Below are positions 34,735-44,199 of a stretch of 44,497 nt of DNA, one piece after another. The notes below the pieces were generated by a model that saw only the letters and a list, made by a program, of their open reading frames with translations, searched no databases and was not told where the DNA came from. The DNA is from Bacteroidia bacterium (lineage in GTDB: Bacteria > Bacteroidota > Bacteroidia > NS11-12g > UBA9320). Each line of letters begins with the position of its first letter. Position 1 is the first letter of the stretch. The DNA lies in NCBI GenBank assembly GCA_028247315.1, contig JAOKFZ010000014.1, positions 1-44,497 on the forward strand, read 5' to 3'. The translations under genes were made by a program, and so were the position numbers.

Positions 34735-35745
34735 GTGCAAGATACCATAAAACATAACCTTCAAGAACTACGTAAACACTCAGGACGTATTGTAATAACT
34801 ACCCACCATAAGCCTGATGGCGATGCCATGGGTTCTACTCTTGGCCTCTATCATTATTTTAAAAATGCGGGCATTGATAGTCAGGTGGTTACGCCTACAG
34901 ATTACGCGGAGTTTTTACACTGGTTGCCAGGTAACGATACCGTATTAGTGTACGAAGATGAAACCACACGTAGCAAGGATCTTATAGATGATGCGGCCTA
35001 TGTCTTTTGTTTGGATTTTAATGCTCTGGGCCGTATCAATGATATGGGTGAGTACATTAAGCATAGCAATGCTAAGCTTGTGATGATAGATCACCACCAA
35101 GATCCACAGGATTTTGATGATGAGCGATTTGTAGAGATAGGTGCTAGCTCTGCGTGTGAGCTGGTCTATCGCTATGTACAGGTACACTTAGACCCAAGCC
35201 TTATGACCAAAGAAATGGGAGAGTGTATATATACGGGTTTGATAACGGATACTGGCTCTTTCCGTTTCGGAAGTACCACAAGCAGCACCATACGTACCGC
35301 AGCAGACCTGATGGATTTGGGTGTGGTTCCAGACAGGATATACCGCTCACTTTTTGACCAGAATAGACTAGAGAGACTCCAACTACTGGGTTATTTTTTG
35401 GCAAATAAAATTGAACTCATTGAAGATGGCAAGGTAGCCTTGGCTCATATGACTGTAGATGAGCTTAATAAATATAACGTAATCACCGGAGATACGGAAG
35501 GATTTGTGAACTACGGACTGGGTATTAAAGGAGTACAAATGAGTGCTCTTATTATAGACAGAGGTTACTTAGTGAAAATGAGTTTTCGAAGTGCAGAACA
35601 CTTTCCATGCAATGAATTTAGTGCAGAATTTTTCAATGGTGGAGGGCACAAGAATGCTGCTGGCGGTGCCAGTAAAGATTCACTCGAAAATACCTTGGCC
35701 AAATTCAAAGAATCAATAAAAACATACCGAAATCAATTTAAATGA
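34735..35745 (+). CDS. DHH-family phosphoesterase, NrnA-like
   Basis: 336-aa DHH/DHHA1 enzyme that hydrolyses short RNA oligonucleotides (nanoRNA) and/or 3'-phosphoadenosine 5'-phosphate. Metal-binding motifs are HHKPDGDAMGS (24-34), DFNA (94-97) and DHHQDP (119-124). The C-terminal DHHA1 domain has the substrate motif GGGHKNAAGG at 302-311. The first in-frame codon after an upstream stop is the GTG at 34735, and no earlier start exists. It overlaps the following lipoprotein gene by ATGA (4 nt), starting a three-gene operon. Confidence 0.93.
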   Translation: MQDTIKHNLQELRKHSGRIVITTHHKPDGDAMGSTLGLYHYFKNAGIDSQVVTPTDYAEFLHWLPGNDTVLVYEDETTRSKDLIDDAAYVFCLDFNALGRINDMGEYIKHSNAKLVMIDHHQDPQDFDDERFVEIGASSACELVYRYVQVHLDPSLMTKEMGECIYTGLITDTGSFRFGSTTSSTIRTAADLMDLGVVPDRIYRSLFDQNRLERLQLLGYFLANKIELIEDGKVALAHMTVDELNKYNVITGDTEGFVNYGLGIKGVQMSALIIDRGYLVKMSFRSAEHFPCNEFSAEFFNGGGHKNAAGGASKDSLENTLAKFKESIKTYRNQFK

Positions 35746-36551
35746 GAGATGTATTTTTTGTTTTGTTGGGGAGTATACTGCTATGGTCTTGTAACAACAA
35801 GCCCATGGACAAACTAGGAAACGTAGTCTACAGTAGGGGCGGACAACCCTGTGAAGCTGAGTTGAAAAATCATTGGCTTATGGATATAGATGCCAGTAAT
35901 GCAAAAGATTCTGTGTACCTCAATACACTGCGACTTGGTAGAAAAATAGAAGTGCATAGGCTACAGCTCGATAGCAGTTCTACGCTTACTACATTACTGA
36001 TGCAAACATGCAAAGGAGATAGCCTAAAGCTAAAACTAACAGCAAAGGAGTTTTATACATCTATGAAGGGTACGGTGCCTGCCCATCTCAAGGGCGATGA
36101 CCAGATTACTGTGTATATTTGGATGCGAGATAAACTATCTGACGTAGAGCACATCTCCTACAAGAAAGTGTACGAGAAAGATGCCATACGCAGGTATACA
36201 GAGAACCTACGCTGGAATGGTATAAGCGATAGTGCAACAGGCATAGTATATGAGACACTAAAAACCAACAATGGTCCACAACCCATCAAAAAAGCCAAGG
36301 TGAAGTATATCATAAAATCACTCAATGAGCAGCTCATTGCGAGCAGTCAAGGCGATAGGCTGTTGGTGTATGATGTAAATGACAAAGGAGTTTTGGGCGG
36401 TATACGCTTCTTGGTGAGCAAACTCGGACTAGGGGAGAGTGCAAGGGCCATAGTTCCGTCAGGCATGGCATACGGTGCAGATGGTAACACGAAGGTGCCT
36501 GGATATATGCCAATACTACTAGAGATAGAAATAATAGAGATACTTGAGTAA
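35742..36551 (+). CDS. FKBP-type peptidyl-prolyl isomerase-like lipoprotein
   Basis: 269-aa predicted lipoprotein (lipobox LLWSC, C17), so facing the periplasm or outer membrane. The C-terminal part (about 165-269) is FKBP-like, ending in the family pattern LGLGESARAIVPSGMAYG and PILLEIEIIEI. Several active-site aromatic residues of FKBP are not evident, so catalysis is uncertain. Gliding-associated GldI is a lipoprotein of this kind in Bacteroidota, but I cannot assign GldI identity. It is coupled to the upstream NrnA-like gene (ATGA) and overlaps the next gene by 8 nt if that starts at TTG. Confidence 0.75.
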   Translation: MRDVFFVLLGSILLWSCNNKPMDKLGNVVYSRGGQPCEAELKNHWLMDIDASNAKDSVYLNTLRLGRKIEVHRLQLDSSSTLTTLLMQTCKGDSLKLKLTAKEFYTSMKGTVPAHLKGDDQITVYIWMRDKLSDVEHISYKKVYEKDAIRRYTENLRWNGISDSATGIVYETLKTNNGPQPIKKAKVKYIIKSLNEQLIASSQGDRLLVYDVNDKGVLGGIRFLVSKLGLGESARAIVPSGMAYGADGNTKVPGYMPILLEIEIIEILE

Positions 36552-38274
36552 GCTTAAAGGCATATCGACTTCTTGGATGCAGCTTTGGGCAGCATTGGAC
36601 GATTCGTGTAAAAAAAAATATTCCCAAATGGTTGGGCTGAGTATACTCATTGCTTTAATGGAAATTGGAGGCATTGGTATTTTATTGCACACGATATTGT
36701 CTATCCTTAAACCTACATTTATTCTGCACAACATTTTTACGCGATTTATATATAACGAGTTGGGTATCACAAATGAGAAAACATTTGTGATGGTGATGAC
36801 CGCTATTCTGTTTATCGTGTACTTGTTTAAAAATATCATTTTGGTTCAAATCAACAAGGTACAGGTAAAATGGGCTTTTGAGATTACATCAAATGTATCC
36901 AGTAAGCATTATAAATACATAGCGAGCAGAGAGTTGCTTTATTTTCATGAACGTAAGTCAGCAGACATAGTAAATGAAATTGTATCCATAACGGTGTCTT
37001 TTACAGATACTATATTGCTCTCAAGTGTGATGTTGCTATCGGAACTTAGCATCGTGATAATGATGCTGCTCGCAATTTTAGTGTACAACCCCTTTCTCTT
37101 TGTTTTCAGCTTTGCCTCTATTATTCCGGCGGCTGCCTTTTTGGTGTATCTTAATAGGAATAAACTGGCCGAACAGGGGAGTAAACTACACTTAGCTTTC
37201 CCGTTTTTATATGAGAATATTGTGGAACTCACCGCTGGTATTGCACAGATTAAACTTTGGAACAGTGCAAGTCACTCATTTAAGAAGTATGAAAAGATTA
37301 AAAATGAAATTTACAAGCTGAATAAGAGTGTTTACATCAAATCGCATCACGTGCCACCTCGCATTTATGAGGTAGTAGCCATCGCTGGAATATTGTGTGT
37401 AGTGCTCTATGGCGTATTGGGTGAGATTGGAGCAAGTGCTATAATATCCTCTATTTCTATATATGCAGGAGTATCGTTCAGGCTGTTGCCCAGTATGAAT
37501 AGGGTGATAGGTGCTTCCAACTCCTTGTCTACTCACAATTATATCATAGATTTTATAAAAGAGGCAGGCACAGATTTAGTGGATGCTAAGGTGGGAACAC
37601 TCTCTTTTGAGCATTCTCTCACTCTGTCCAATGTAAGTTTTGGATACAGCAGGGATAAACGGATCTTAGATGACCTTAGTTTGGATATCAAAAAGGGAGA
37701 GTTCATTGGACTGATAGGAAATAGTGGAGCTGGCAAATCTACGCTGATGAATGTCCTATGTTCACTATTAGAGCCGCAAGGCGGAAATGTTCTTGTAGAT
37801 GGGAAGGAGTTGTCTAGTGAGCAAAAAGCAGCCTATCAATACTTGTTTTCGTATGTGAAACAGGATGTGTTTATGCTCAATACCAGTATACTGCACAATG
37901 TAGCATTTTTGGATGATGAGTCAGATGTAGAAAGGGTGTGGAGTTGTTTGGAAAAAGTGAATCTAACAGACTGGGTAAAAACACTCCCAAATGGAATTGA
38001 TACCTCAGTAGGAGAGGTAGGTAAGCAAGTAAGTGGGGGCCAACGGCAGCGGATAGCCATTGCACGGGCATTGTACAAGAATGCGGAAGTTTTCATATTT
38101 GATGAAGTGACCAATAACCTAGATACAAATAGTAAAGAACAAACACTGGCGGCTATCAAAATATTGAAGTCTGAAGGCAAGACTGCTTTATTTATAACAC
38201 ACAAAGAGAGTGAGCTAGTGCTGTGCGATAGTGTTTATTTACTAAAGAATAAAAAACTAGTTCGAGAGAAATAG
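36544..38274 (+). CDS. ABC exporter, fused membrane and ATPase domains
   Basis: 576-aa half-transporter that should act as a homodimer in the inner membrane. Six hydrophobic helices lie in about 30-330. The ATPase domain (about 355-576) has Walker A GNSGAGKST (392-400), signature VSGGQ (496-500), Walker B VFIFDE with E521, and H553 in the switch loop. The D-loop region reads TNNLD instead of TSALD. The overall form resembles PglK/MsbA-like lipid or glycan flippases; the substrate is unknown. The start is a TTG at 36544 overlapping the previous stop. An ATG at 36577 is the alternative and would give 565 aa. Confidence 0.9.
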   Translation: MSKLKGISTSWMQLWAALDDSCKKKYSQMVGLSILIALMEIGGIGILLHTILSILKPTFILHNIFTRFIYNELGITNEKTFVMVMTAILFIVYLFKNIILVQINKVQVKWAFEITSNVSSKHYKYIASRELLYFHERKSADIVNEIVSITVSFTDTILLSSVMLLSELSIVIMMLLAILVYNPFLFVFSFASIIPAAAFLVYLNRNKLAEQGSKLHLAFPFLYENIVELTAGIAQIKLWNSASHSFKKYEKIKNEIYKLNKSVYIKSHHVPPRIYEVVAIAGILCVVLYGVLGEIGASAIISSISIYAGVSFRLLPSMNRVIGASNSLSTHNYIIDFIKEAGTDLVDAKVGTLSFEHSLTLSNVSFGYSRDKRILDDLSLDIKKGEFIGLIGNSGAGKSTLMNVLCSLLEPQGGNVLVDGKELSSEQKAAYQYLFSYVKQDVFMLNTSILHNVAFLDDESDVERVWSCLEKVNLTDWVKTLPNGIDTSVGEVGKQVSGGQRQRIAIARALYKNAEVFIFDEVTNNLDTNSKEQTLAAIKILKSEGKTALFITHKESELVLCDSVYLLKNKKLVREK

Positions 38275-38398
38275 ATTTCAGAGAATACCAGAAGGTCTAC
38301 CAACCTAGTATGTGTTCTGTGTATTCGTTTTGCTATTAGTGGTTCACCAAACTAGGTGGTCTCAATAAAGGACTGTACCGTAACCTGTTTAGATTACC

Positions 38399-39400
38399 CT
38401 ACCATCTAATGAGTGCACTGGCCCATGTGAAACCACTGCCAAAAGCGGCTAAGCATACAAGATCTCCTCCCTTCACTTTGCCTGCTTGTTTTGCCTCTGC
38501 TAAAGCGATAGGGATGGAAGCTGCAGTTGTGTTTCCGTACTTCTGTATATTATTAAAAACTTGATCGTCGGAAAGGCCCATCTTTTTCTGTACAAACTGT
38601 GAGATACGAAGATTTGCTTGATGAGGTATGAGAAGGTCTATATCAGTAGACTCTAAGTTGTTTTTGCTAAGTGCTTCTCCTATTACTTGAGGAAAACGCG
38701 TTACGGCATGTTTAAAGACAAATGTACCGTTCATATAGGGGTAAATGGCTTCATCTTCTTTCCCAGCATTATCTATTATTTCGGGTACCCATCTGCGTGT
38801 GCTTGGCCCTATTAGGGTAAGTTCTTCTGCATGCTCGCCTTGTGCGTGTAGATGGGTAGAGAGTATACCTCTATCGGCGGTAGGACTCTTAGATACAATA
38901 GCCGCTCCTGCTCCATCACCAAATATTACGGAGACACCGCGTCCTTTGGTTGTTTTGTCTAGGCCACCACTGTGGTATTCTGAGCCTACCACGAGTATAT
39001 TTTGGTACATCCCAGTTTTGATGTATTGATCTGCAATAGACAGTGCGTATACAAAACCGCTACACTGATTTCTTACGTCTAATGCTCCTATTGTGTCTAG
39101 ACCGAGCTCTTTTTGTAAGGTAACTCCCGGTCCAGGGAAGTAATAGTCTGGGCTAAGTGTTGCAAAGATGATAAAATCGACATCCGTTTTGTCTATACCA
39201 GCATCAGCTATGGCATTCTTAGAGGCTTCTAAAGCCATAGAAGAGGTACTCTCGTCATTGTTTATCCATCTACGCTCTTTTATGCCTGTACGCTCTACTA
39301 TCCACTCATCGTTAGTGTCCATTAGTTTAGAGAGATCTTTGTTGGTTACTACGTTGTCCGGCACGTAGTATCCCATACCTGTTATGATTGCACTGTTCAT
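38399..39400 (-). CDS. fabH: 3-oxoacyl-ACP synthase III (FabH)
   Basis: Starts fatty acid synthesis by condensing an acyl-CoA with malonyl-ACP. The 333-aa length is typical. The catalytic triad is C113 (NQCSGFVYA), H260 (LIPHQANLRI) and N290 (KYGNTTAASIP). FGDGAGAA is present near 160. It is preceded by the infB terminator, so it has its own promoter in the short gap 39401-39437. The KAS III-like protein at 23260-24336 is a separate, longer paralogue. Confidence 0.95.
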   Translation of the reverse strand: MNSAIITGMGYYVPDNVVTNKDLSKLMDTNDEWIVERTGIKERRWINNDESTSSMALEASKNAIADAGIDKTDVDFIIFATLSPDYYFPGPGVTLQKELGLDTIGALDVRNQCSGFVYALSIADQYIKTGMYQNILVVGSEYHSGGLDKTTKGRGVSVIFGDGAGAAIVSKSPTADRGILSTHLHAQGEHAEELTLIGPSTRRWVPEIIDNAGKEDEAIYPYMNGTFVFKHAVTRFPQVIGEALSKNNLESTDIDLLIPHQANLRISQFVQKKMGLSDDQVFNNIQKYGNTTAASIPIALAEAKQAGKVKGGDLVCLAAFGSGFTWASALIRW

Positions 39401-39437
39401 CGGTGCAATTTAAGAAGAAAATGGAAATATGATTCAT

Positions 39438-39470
39438 AAAAAAGCCCCGATACTGAATAGTACCAGGGCT
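39438..39470 (-). terminator. Rho-independent terminator of the rimP-nusA-infB operon
   Basis: On the minus strand AGCCC-GGTACT with an ATTC loop and AGTATC-GGGCT closes a stem with a few mismatches (39443-39470), followed by T's (A's at 39438-39443). Confidence 0.8.
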
Positions 39471-39494
39471 GAATGTTATTGGAAACGGAAAATG

Positions 39495-42299
39495 TTATTT
39501 CAATTTTCTGGCAACTTCTACTTCGCGGAAACCTTCTATAAGGTCAAGCTCTTGTAAATCATTGTAGTTTTTTATCTGAATACCACACTCGTAACCCTTA
39601 GCAACCTCTTTCACGTCATCTTTGAAACGCTTAAGTGTATCTATTTCACCGGTGTATACAACAACACCTTCACGTACAATACGTACTTTGTTGTCGCGGA
39701 ACATTTTACCTTCAGTTTGCATACAACCAGCTACAGTACCCACTTTAGTAATCTTGAAGACCTCACGTACCTCTGCAGTACCAGTAATCTCTTCTTTGAG
39801 ATCTGGAGTAAGCATACCTTCCATAGCAGCTTTTATTTCTTCTATAGCTTGGTATATTATACTGTATTGTTTTATCTCTACTCCTTCACTTTCGGCTAAT
39901 TTCTTAGCACTCGGCATAGGTCTTACTTGGAAACCAATAACAACCGCGTCAGACGCTTTTGCAAGAAGAACATCGTTATCCGTAATTGGTCCAACAGATT
40001 TTTGTATGATTTTTACTTCTATTTCCTCAGTGGAGAGTCTTAGTAATGAATCAGAAAGTGCTTCACTACTACCATCTACGTCAGCTTTAATAATAAGTTT
40101 TAATTCTTGGAAGTTTCCAATAGCTAAACGCTTACCAATAGTGTCAAGTGTAAGCATAGAGGTTGTACGTATTGACTGCTCTCTTTGCAGTTGCTCTCTT
40201 TTATTGGCTATTTCTTTGGCCTGAGACTCATCTGTAAGTACCTGGAATGTTTCGCCTGCTGCTGGTGCTGCAGAGAAACCAAGAATGGATACTGGTGAAC
40301 CAGGACCTGCTATTTTCATTGCTTTACCACGTTCGTTGAACATTGCTTTTACTCTAGCATAGTGTTGCCCTGCTATAAGTGCATCACCTATTTGCAATGT
40401 ACCTTCGCTTACAAGCATAGACGCTACAATGCCTCTACCTTTTTCTATTTTTGCCTCGAGTACCGCTCCTTTCGCATTTTTGTTTGGATTGGCTTTAAGC
40501 TCTAATAACTCTGCTTCTAGACTTACTTTTTCAAGTAATTCTTCTATGTTAACACCGTTTTTTGCAGATATTTCTTGGCACTGGAACTTACCTCCCCACT
40601 CTTCCACAAGAATATTCATAGCAGAGAGAGATTCTCTCACTCTATCTGGGTTAGCACCGTCCTTGTCTATCTTATTAATAGCAAAAACAATGGGAACATC
40701 TGCAGCCTGAGCATGACTAATAGCCTCTTTTGTCTGTGGCATAACCACATCGTCTGCTGCTATTACAATTATGGCAATATCAGTAACCTGAGCACCTCTT
40801 GCACGCATAGCTGTAAATGCCTCATGACCTGGCGTATCTATGAAGGTCATTTTGCTGCCGTTTGCCAACTGCACTTCATAAGAAGCGACGTGTTGTGTTA
40901 TTCCGCCGGCTTCACCTGCTATCACATTTGCATTACGTATGTGATCCAGTAAGGATGTCTTACCGTGATCTACGTGACCCATTACTGTAACAATTGGGTG
41001 ACGTGGCAATAAATCGTCTTCTTTATCGTCTTCTTCTTCTATCTCTATAGTTTCGTCAGCATCTACAAAATTTACTTCATACTCAAACTCTTCTGCAACT
41101 ATCTGAATCGTCTCAGCATCGAGTCGCTGATTTATAGAAACCATAAGACCGAGTGAGAAACACGCTCCAATAATTTCGTTCACATTTACATTCATCATAT
41201 TAGCAAGATCATTGGCCGTTACAAACTCCGTAACGTCTAATATTTTGCTTTCTTCAATATCCTGCAACTGTTTTTCTTCCCACTTCTTCTTGTGCTCTTG
41301 TCGTCTAAATTTACGGGCTTTCTGACGCACTTTGCCTCCGTGTGAGGGTGCCTGTTTGCCAGAAGACATTCTGGAAAGTGTTTTCTTAATTTTGTCTTGT
41401 ATTTCTTTTTGGGATACTACTGGCTTTTCTCCTGGCTTTTCTCTCCCGCTGCTGCGTTCTGTTCTAAGTTTCTCTGCCGTTACCTTTTCCCCTTTTATAC
41501 GTTTACGCTTTCTTTTTGGCTCGTCTTTGTCCTTTTTCGTGCGTTTAACGGGTGGCTTTATTACTATTTTACCTAGTACGGTAGTTCCCTCCAGTTTTTT
41601 GTATTCTGTATTTACATTTTCTGGAACTTCCTCTAAATTGTCCTCTTTTTTAACTTCTACCGTTTCTTTTGGCTTAGGGGTTACTTCTTTTTTCTTAGCA
41701 ACGGATTTTTCAGTTTTTTTCTTTGGTGCAGGTTTCTCTATTGAGATTTTTCCTAGTACCTTAAGATTTCCAGTATCCTCATCCTTATTGGCTGGCTCTA
41801 CCTTTACATCTTTTGGTTTTTCAGCAACCTTAGGTTCTAATACTTCAGGTACTTTCTCTACTTTTGTCTCAACCTTTGCTTCTGGTTTTATTGGTTTTTC
41901 AACTATGACTTTAGGTATTATCTCAACCTTATCAGCTGCTGGTGGTTCTGTCTTCTCTTCTTTCTCCGTTTTGGATCCTAGTGTATTGTCTTTTATGAAG
42001 ATAGTAGACTCAGGCTTAAATTCAGGAGCAGGAGGCTCAGATTTCTGAGTTTCAGTTATTTCGTGTGTTTTTGCATCCTTACGAATGTTTATCTCGAGTT
42101 GCTGAGATTCTTCTTTTGCTTGCTTGTCTTTTTGATAAAACCCAAGCAAATTCTGATACATAGCTTCATCGAGCTTGGCCGATATTTTGGATTCTACCTC
42201 AAACCCTTTTTCGCTCAGGTGTTCTACGATAGTTTTCCAACTTACGTTGAACTCAGTTGCAACCTTATTTATTCTGTATGTCTTTTTCTTGTCAGCCAT
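39495..42299 (-). CDS. infB: Translation initiation factor IF-2
   Basis: GTPase that places initiator tRNA on the 30S subunit. The 934-aa protein has IF2_N-like segments at 1-60 and 355-410, and between them a long Lys/Glu/Pro-rich linker (about 60-340) with two similar VLGKI-x-I units near 181 and 241. The G domain motifs are GHVDHGKT (441-448), DTPGHEAF (488-495) and NKID (542-545), followed by the domain II and C-terminal fMet-tRNA-binding domains. It is the last gene of the conserved rimP-nusA-infB operon, 50 nt after nusA. Confidence 0.98.
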   Translation of the reverse strand: MADKKKTYRINKVATEFNVSWKTIVEHLSEKGFEVESKISAKLDEAMYQNLLGFYQKDKQAKEESQQLEINIRKDAKTHEITETQKSEPPAPEFKPESTIFIKDNTLGSKTEKEEKTEPPAADKVEIIPKVIVEKPIKPEAKVETKVEKVPEVLEPKVAEKPKDVKVEPANKDEDTGNLKVLGKISIEKPAPKKKTEKSVAKKKEVTPKPKETVEVKKEDNLEEVPENVNTEYKKLEGTTVLGKIVIKPPVKRTKKDKDEPKRKRKRIKGEKVTAEKLRTERSSGREKPGEKPVVSQKEIQDKIKKTLSRMSSGKQAPSHGGKVRQKARKFRRQEHKKKWEEKQLQDIEESKILDVTEFVTANDLANMMNVNVNEIIGACFSLGLMVSINQRLDAETIQIVAEEFEYEVNFVDADETIEIEEEDDKEDDLLPRHPIVTVMGHVDHGKTSLLDHIRNANVIAGEAGGITQHVASYEVQLANGSKMTFIDTPGHEAFTAMRARGAQVTDIAIIVIAADDVVMPQTKEAISHAQAADVPIVFAINKIDKDGANPDRVRESLSAMNILVEEWGGKFQCQEISAKNGVNIEELLEKVSLEAELLELKANPNKNAKGAVLEAKIEKGRGIVASMLVSEGTLQIGDALIAGQHYARVKAMFNERGKAMKIAGPGSPVSILGFSAAPAAGETFQVLTDESQAKEIANKREQLQREQSIRTTSMLTLDTIGKRLAIGNFQELKLIIKADVDGSSEALSDSLLRLSTEEIEVKIIQKSVGPITDNDVLLAKASDAVVIGFQVRPMPSAKKLAESEGVEIKQYSIIYQAIEEIKAAMEGMLTPDLKEEITGTAEVREVFKITKVGTVAGCMQTEGKMFRDNKVRIVREGVVVYTGEIDTLKRFKDDVKEVAKGYECGIQIKNYNDLQELDLIEGFREVEVARKLK

Positions 42300-42349
42300 C
42301 TATTGCTAAGCAGTGTTCGAAAATAATACTTTAAGTCTTTAAAGTAATA

Positions 42350-43585
42350 TTAATCAAATTCTGCCTCTAGTATTTTCTTAATTTCTTCTATTGTCTCTTG
42401 TTCTAACTCTGTACGCGATATAAGGTCTTCAGTACCCATATCCAGTACACTCTTAGCAGTGTCTAAACCGATGTTTTTTAATTCATCAATGATCCATGAA
42501 TCTATTTCATCTGTAAATTCGCCCAAGTCTACATCCATGTCCTCGTCTTCGTTGGTTTCACGGTATACGTCTATGGTGTACCCCACTAGTTTACCAGCCA
42601 ATTTAATGTTGTGACCTCCCTTGCCAATAGCAAGAGATACTTGGTCTGCGGGTAAAAATACGTCTGCTTTTCCTTCGCTATCGTTGATTGTTATTGAAGA
42701 CACTTTAGCTGGACTTAAACTACGCTGTATAAGCAGTTGTATGTTAGAGGTGAAGTTGATAACATCAATGTTTTCGTTTTTCAACTCACGTACTATACCG
42801 TGTATACGGCTGCCTTTCATACCTACACAAGCTCCTACAGGATCTACGCGGTCGTCATAACTTTCTACAGCTACTTTAGCTCTTTCTCCTGGCTCACGTA
42901 CTATTTTCTTGACAGTAATAAGACCATCTAATATTTCAGGTACTTCTAGCTCAAACAATCTCTCCAAGAATTCTGGAGCAGTTCGGGACAAAATCACTTT
43001 CGGATTAGAATTATACATCTCTACACGCAACACTACTGCTCGTACAGAATCTCCTTTTTTGAAAAAATCACGTGGAATCATCTCACGTTTTGGAAGAATT
43101 AGCTCATTGCCTTCATCATCCAAAATCATAATCTCATTCTTCCAGATTTGGTAAACTTCACCTGTAACAATCTCGCCAGAGCGATCTTTGTATAGTTTGT
43201 AGAACTCGTCTTTTTCTAGCTCAAGCACCTTGCTGAGCAGTGTTTGACGAGCTGTTAGTATTGTTCTACGACCAAACGAAGCCATGTCGATCTCCTCGAT
43301 AGCTTCTTCGCCTATTTCGTAGTCTTCTTCAAGCTGTTTAGCTTCTTCTATATTTAATTCTTTGTTTGGGTCTTCTACTTCACCCATATCTACAATCTCT
43401 CTATTTCTGTAGATTTCTAAATCACCATTATCGGTGTTTACAATTACATCAAAGTTGTCATCAGAACCGTATTTTCTTCTAATCATGGTTCTAAATACAT
43501 CTTCTAGAACCCTCATCATGGTGGCTCTGTCTATGTTTTTGAATTCTTTGAATTCTGAGAAAGATTCTACTAGTTGTAAGCTCAT
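42350..43585 (-). CDS. nusA: Transcription elongation/termination factor NusA
   Basis: RNA polymerase-associated factor controlling pausing, termination and antitermination. The protein is 411 aa. The N-terminal RNAP-binding domain (1-125) is followed by S1 (about 130-200, GEIVTGEVYQIW), then two KH domains with GACVGMKGSRI near 250 and SLAIGKGGHNIKLA near 315. The long acidic C-terminal repeats of E. coli NusA are reduced to an acidic tail (about 345-411), normal for the phylum. The ATG overlaps the rimP stop by 4 nt, so the two are translationally coupled. Confidence 0.97.
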   Translation of the reverse strand: MSLQLVESFSEFKEFKNIDRATMMRVLEDVFRTMIRRKYGSDDNFDVIVNTDNGDLEIYRNREIVDMGEVEDPNKELNIEEAKQLEEDYEIGEEAIEEIDMASFGRRTILTARQTLLSKVLELEKDEFYKLYKDRSGEIVTGEVYQIWKNEIMILDDEGNELILPKREMIPRDFFKKGDSVRAVVLRVEMYNSNPKVILSRTAPEFLERLFELEVPEILDGLITVKKIVREPGERAKVAVESYDDRVDPVGACVGMKGSRIHGIVRELKNENIDVINFTSNIQLLIQRSLSPAKVSSITINDSEGKADVFLPADQVSLAIGKGGHNIKLAGKLVGYTIDVYRETNEDEDMDVDLGEFTDEIDSWIIDELKNIGLDTAKSVLDMGTEDLISRTELEQETIEEIKKILEAEFD

Positions 43586-44046
43586 TTCTTTTTTCGTTTA
43601 AAGGATATTATTACAATACTTTTTATTATGTCGTCAAACGCTACGGTTTGTTTTTCTTTTTTGTGTTTAGAAACAGAAACTTCTATTTCTATGCTCTCTT
43701 TTCCCACGCTAAGCAGTTCGCCATTAATGGTTTTTTCTTCGGCTAACTCTATTGCCAATTCTCGGCCAATGTGCTGCGGGTATTGTCTTTTGTCTAGCAA
43801 AGGTTCATCTACACCCGGAGAAGATATTTCGTAACGAATGGGCGTCTCGTCTTCGTATTCTTCGTCTAAAATACGAGATACTTTTCGGCTTAATCGTGCA
43901 CAGGTCTGTATACCCACACCATTTTCCCCATCTATAAAAAAACGCATATCGGTACCTCGTTCATTGCTTCTTATGTTCACAAGAAAGCAGTCTGAAGTGG
44001 TAAGGTCCTCTTCTATTATTTGCGTTATGAGTTGTTTTACGTCCAA
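43582..44046 (-). CDS. rimP: Ribosome maturation factor RimP
   Basis: Small-subunit maturation factor, first gene of the rimP-nusA-infB operon. I choose the TTG at 44046 (154 aa, starting LDVKQLITQIIEEDL), which fits the family's length of about 150. An open frame extends to 44106 but there it overlaps the promoter and a terminator-like hairpin, and its residues do not resemble RimP. An ATT at 44049 is another possible start. Conserved family residues include SRKVSRILDEE and YEISSPGVDEPL in the N-domain. The C-terminal Sm-like domain ends in a lysine-rich tail. Confidence 0.9.
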   Translation of the reverse strand: MDVKQLITQIIEEDLTTSDCFLVNIRSNERGTDMRFFIDGENGVGIQTCARLSRKVSRILDEEYEDETPIRYEISSPGVDEPLLDKRQYPQHIGRELAIELAEEKTINGELLSVGKESIEIEVSVSKHKKEKQTVAFDDIIKSIVIISFKRKKK

Positions 44047-44058
44047 AATTTTTGCTAA

Positions 44059-44082
44059 GAAAAAAGGGGTCAGTGACCCCTT
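44059..44082 (-). promoter_or_regulatory. Terminator-like hairpin in the rimP leader (putative attenuator)
   Basis: On the minus strand AAGGGGTCA and TGACCCCTT (44074-44082 and 44064-44072, with one base between them) form a near-perfect GC-rich hairpin followed by six T's (44065-44060, the first two inside the stem). It lies between the predicted promoter and the rimP start, with no minus-strand gene upstream to terminate. A leader terminator controlling this operon is the best explanation. Confidence 0.6.
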
Positions 44083-44103
44083 CCGTTCTTGGAATATTTC
44101 CTG

Positions 44104-44134
44104 CAAATGTATGTGATTTGTTCATATCTTGCAA
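44104..44134 (-). promoter_or_regulatory. Promoter of the rimP-nusA-infB operon
   Basis: On the minus strand TTG (44134-44132), a 20-nt spacer and TACATTTG (44111-44104) match the Bacteroidota -33/-7 consensus. Transcription should begin near 44098, giving a leader of about 50 nt that contains the hairpin. Confidence 0.72.
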
Positions 44135-44164
44135 CTTGATAACAGAACACATTATATAAAACAG

Positions 44165-44172
44165 TACTTTTG
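44165..44172 (+). promoter_or_regulatory. -7 promoter element of the last gene
   Basis: TACTTTTG matches TAnnTTTG exactly, 27 nt before the ATG at 44200. A TTG lies 26 nt further upstream, longer than usual. Confidence 0.45.
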
Positions 44173-44199
44173 ACTGTGAAATCAAAGAATTACAATTGA

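Noticed and set aside
41332..42048. 238-codon plus-strand Ser/Phe-rich frame
   Set aside because: It is the shadow of the Lys/Glu-rich linker of infB and reflects codon bias only.
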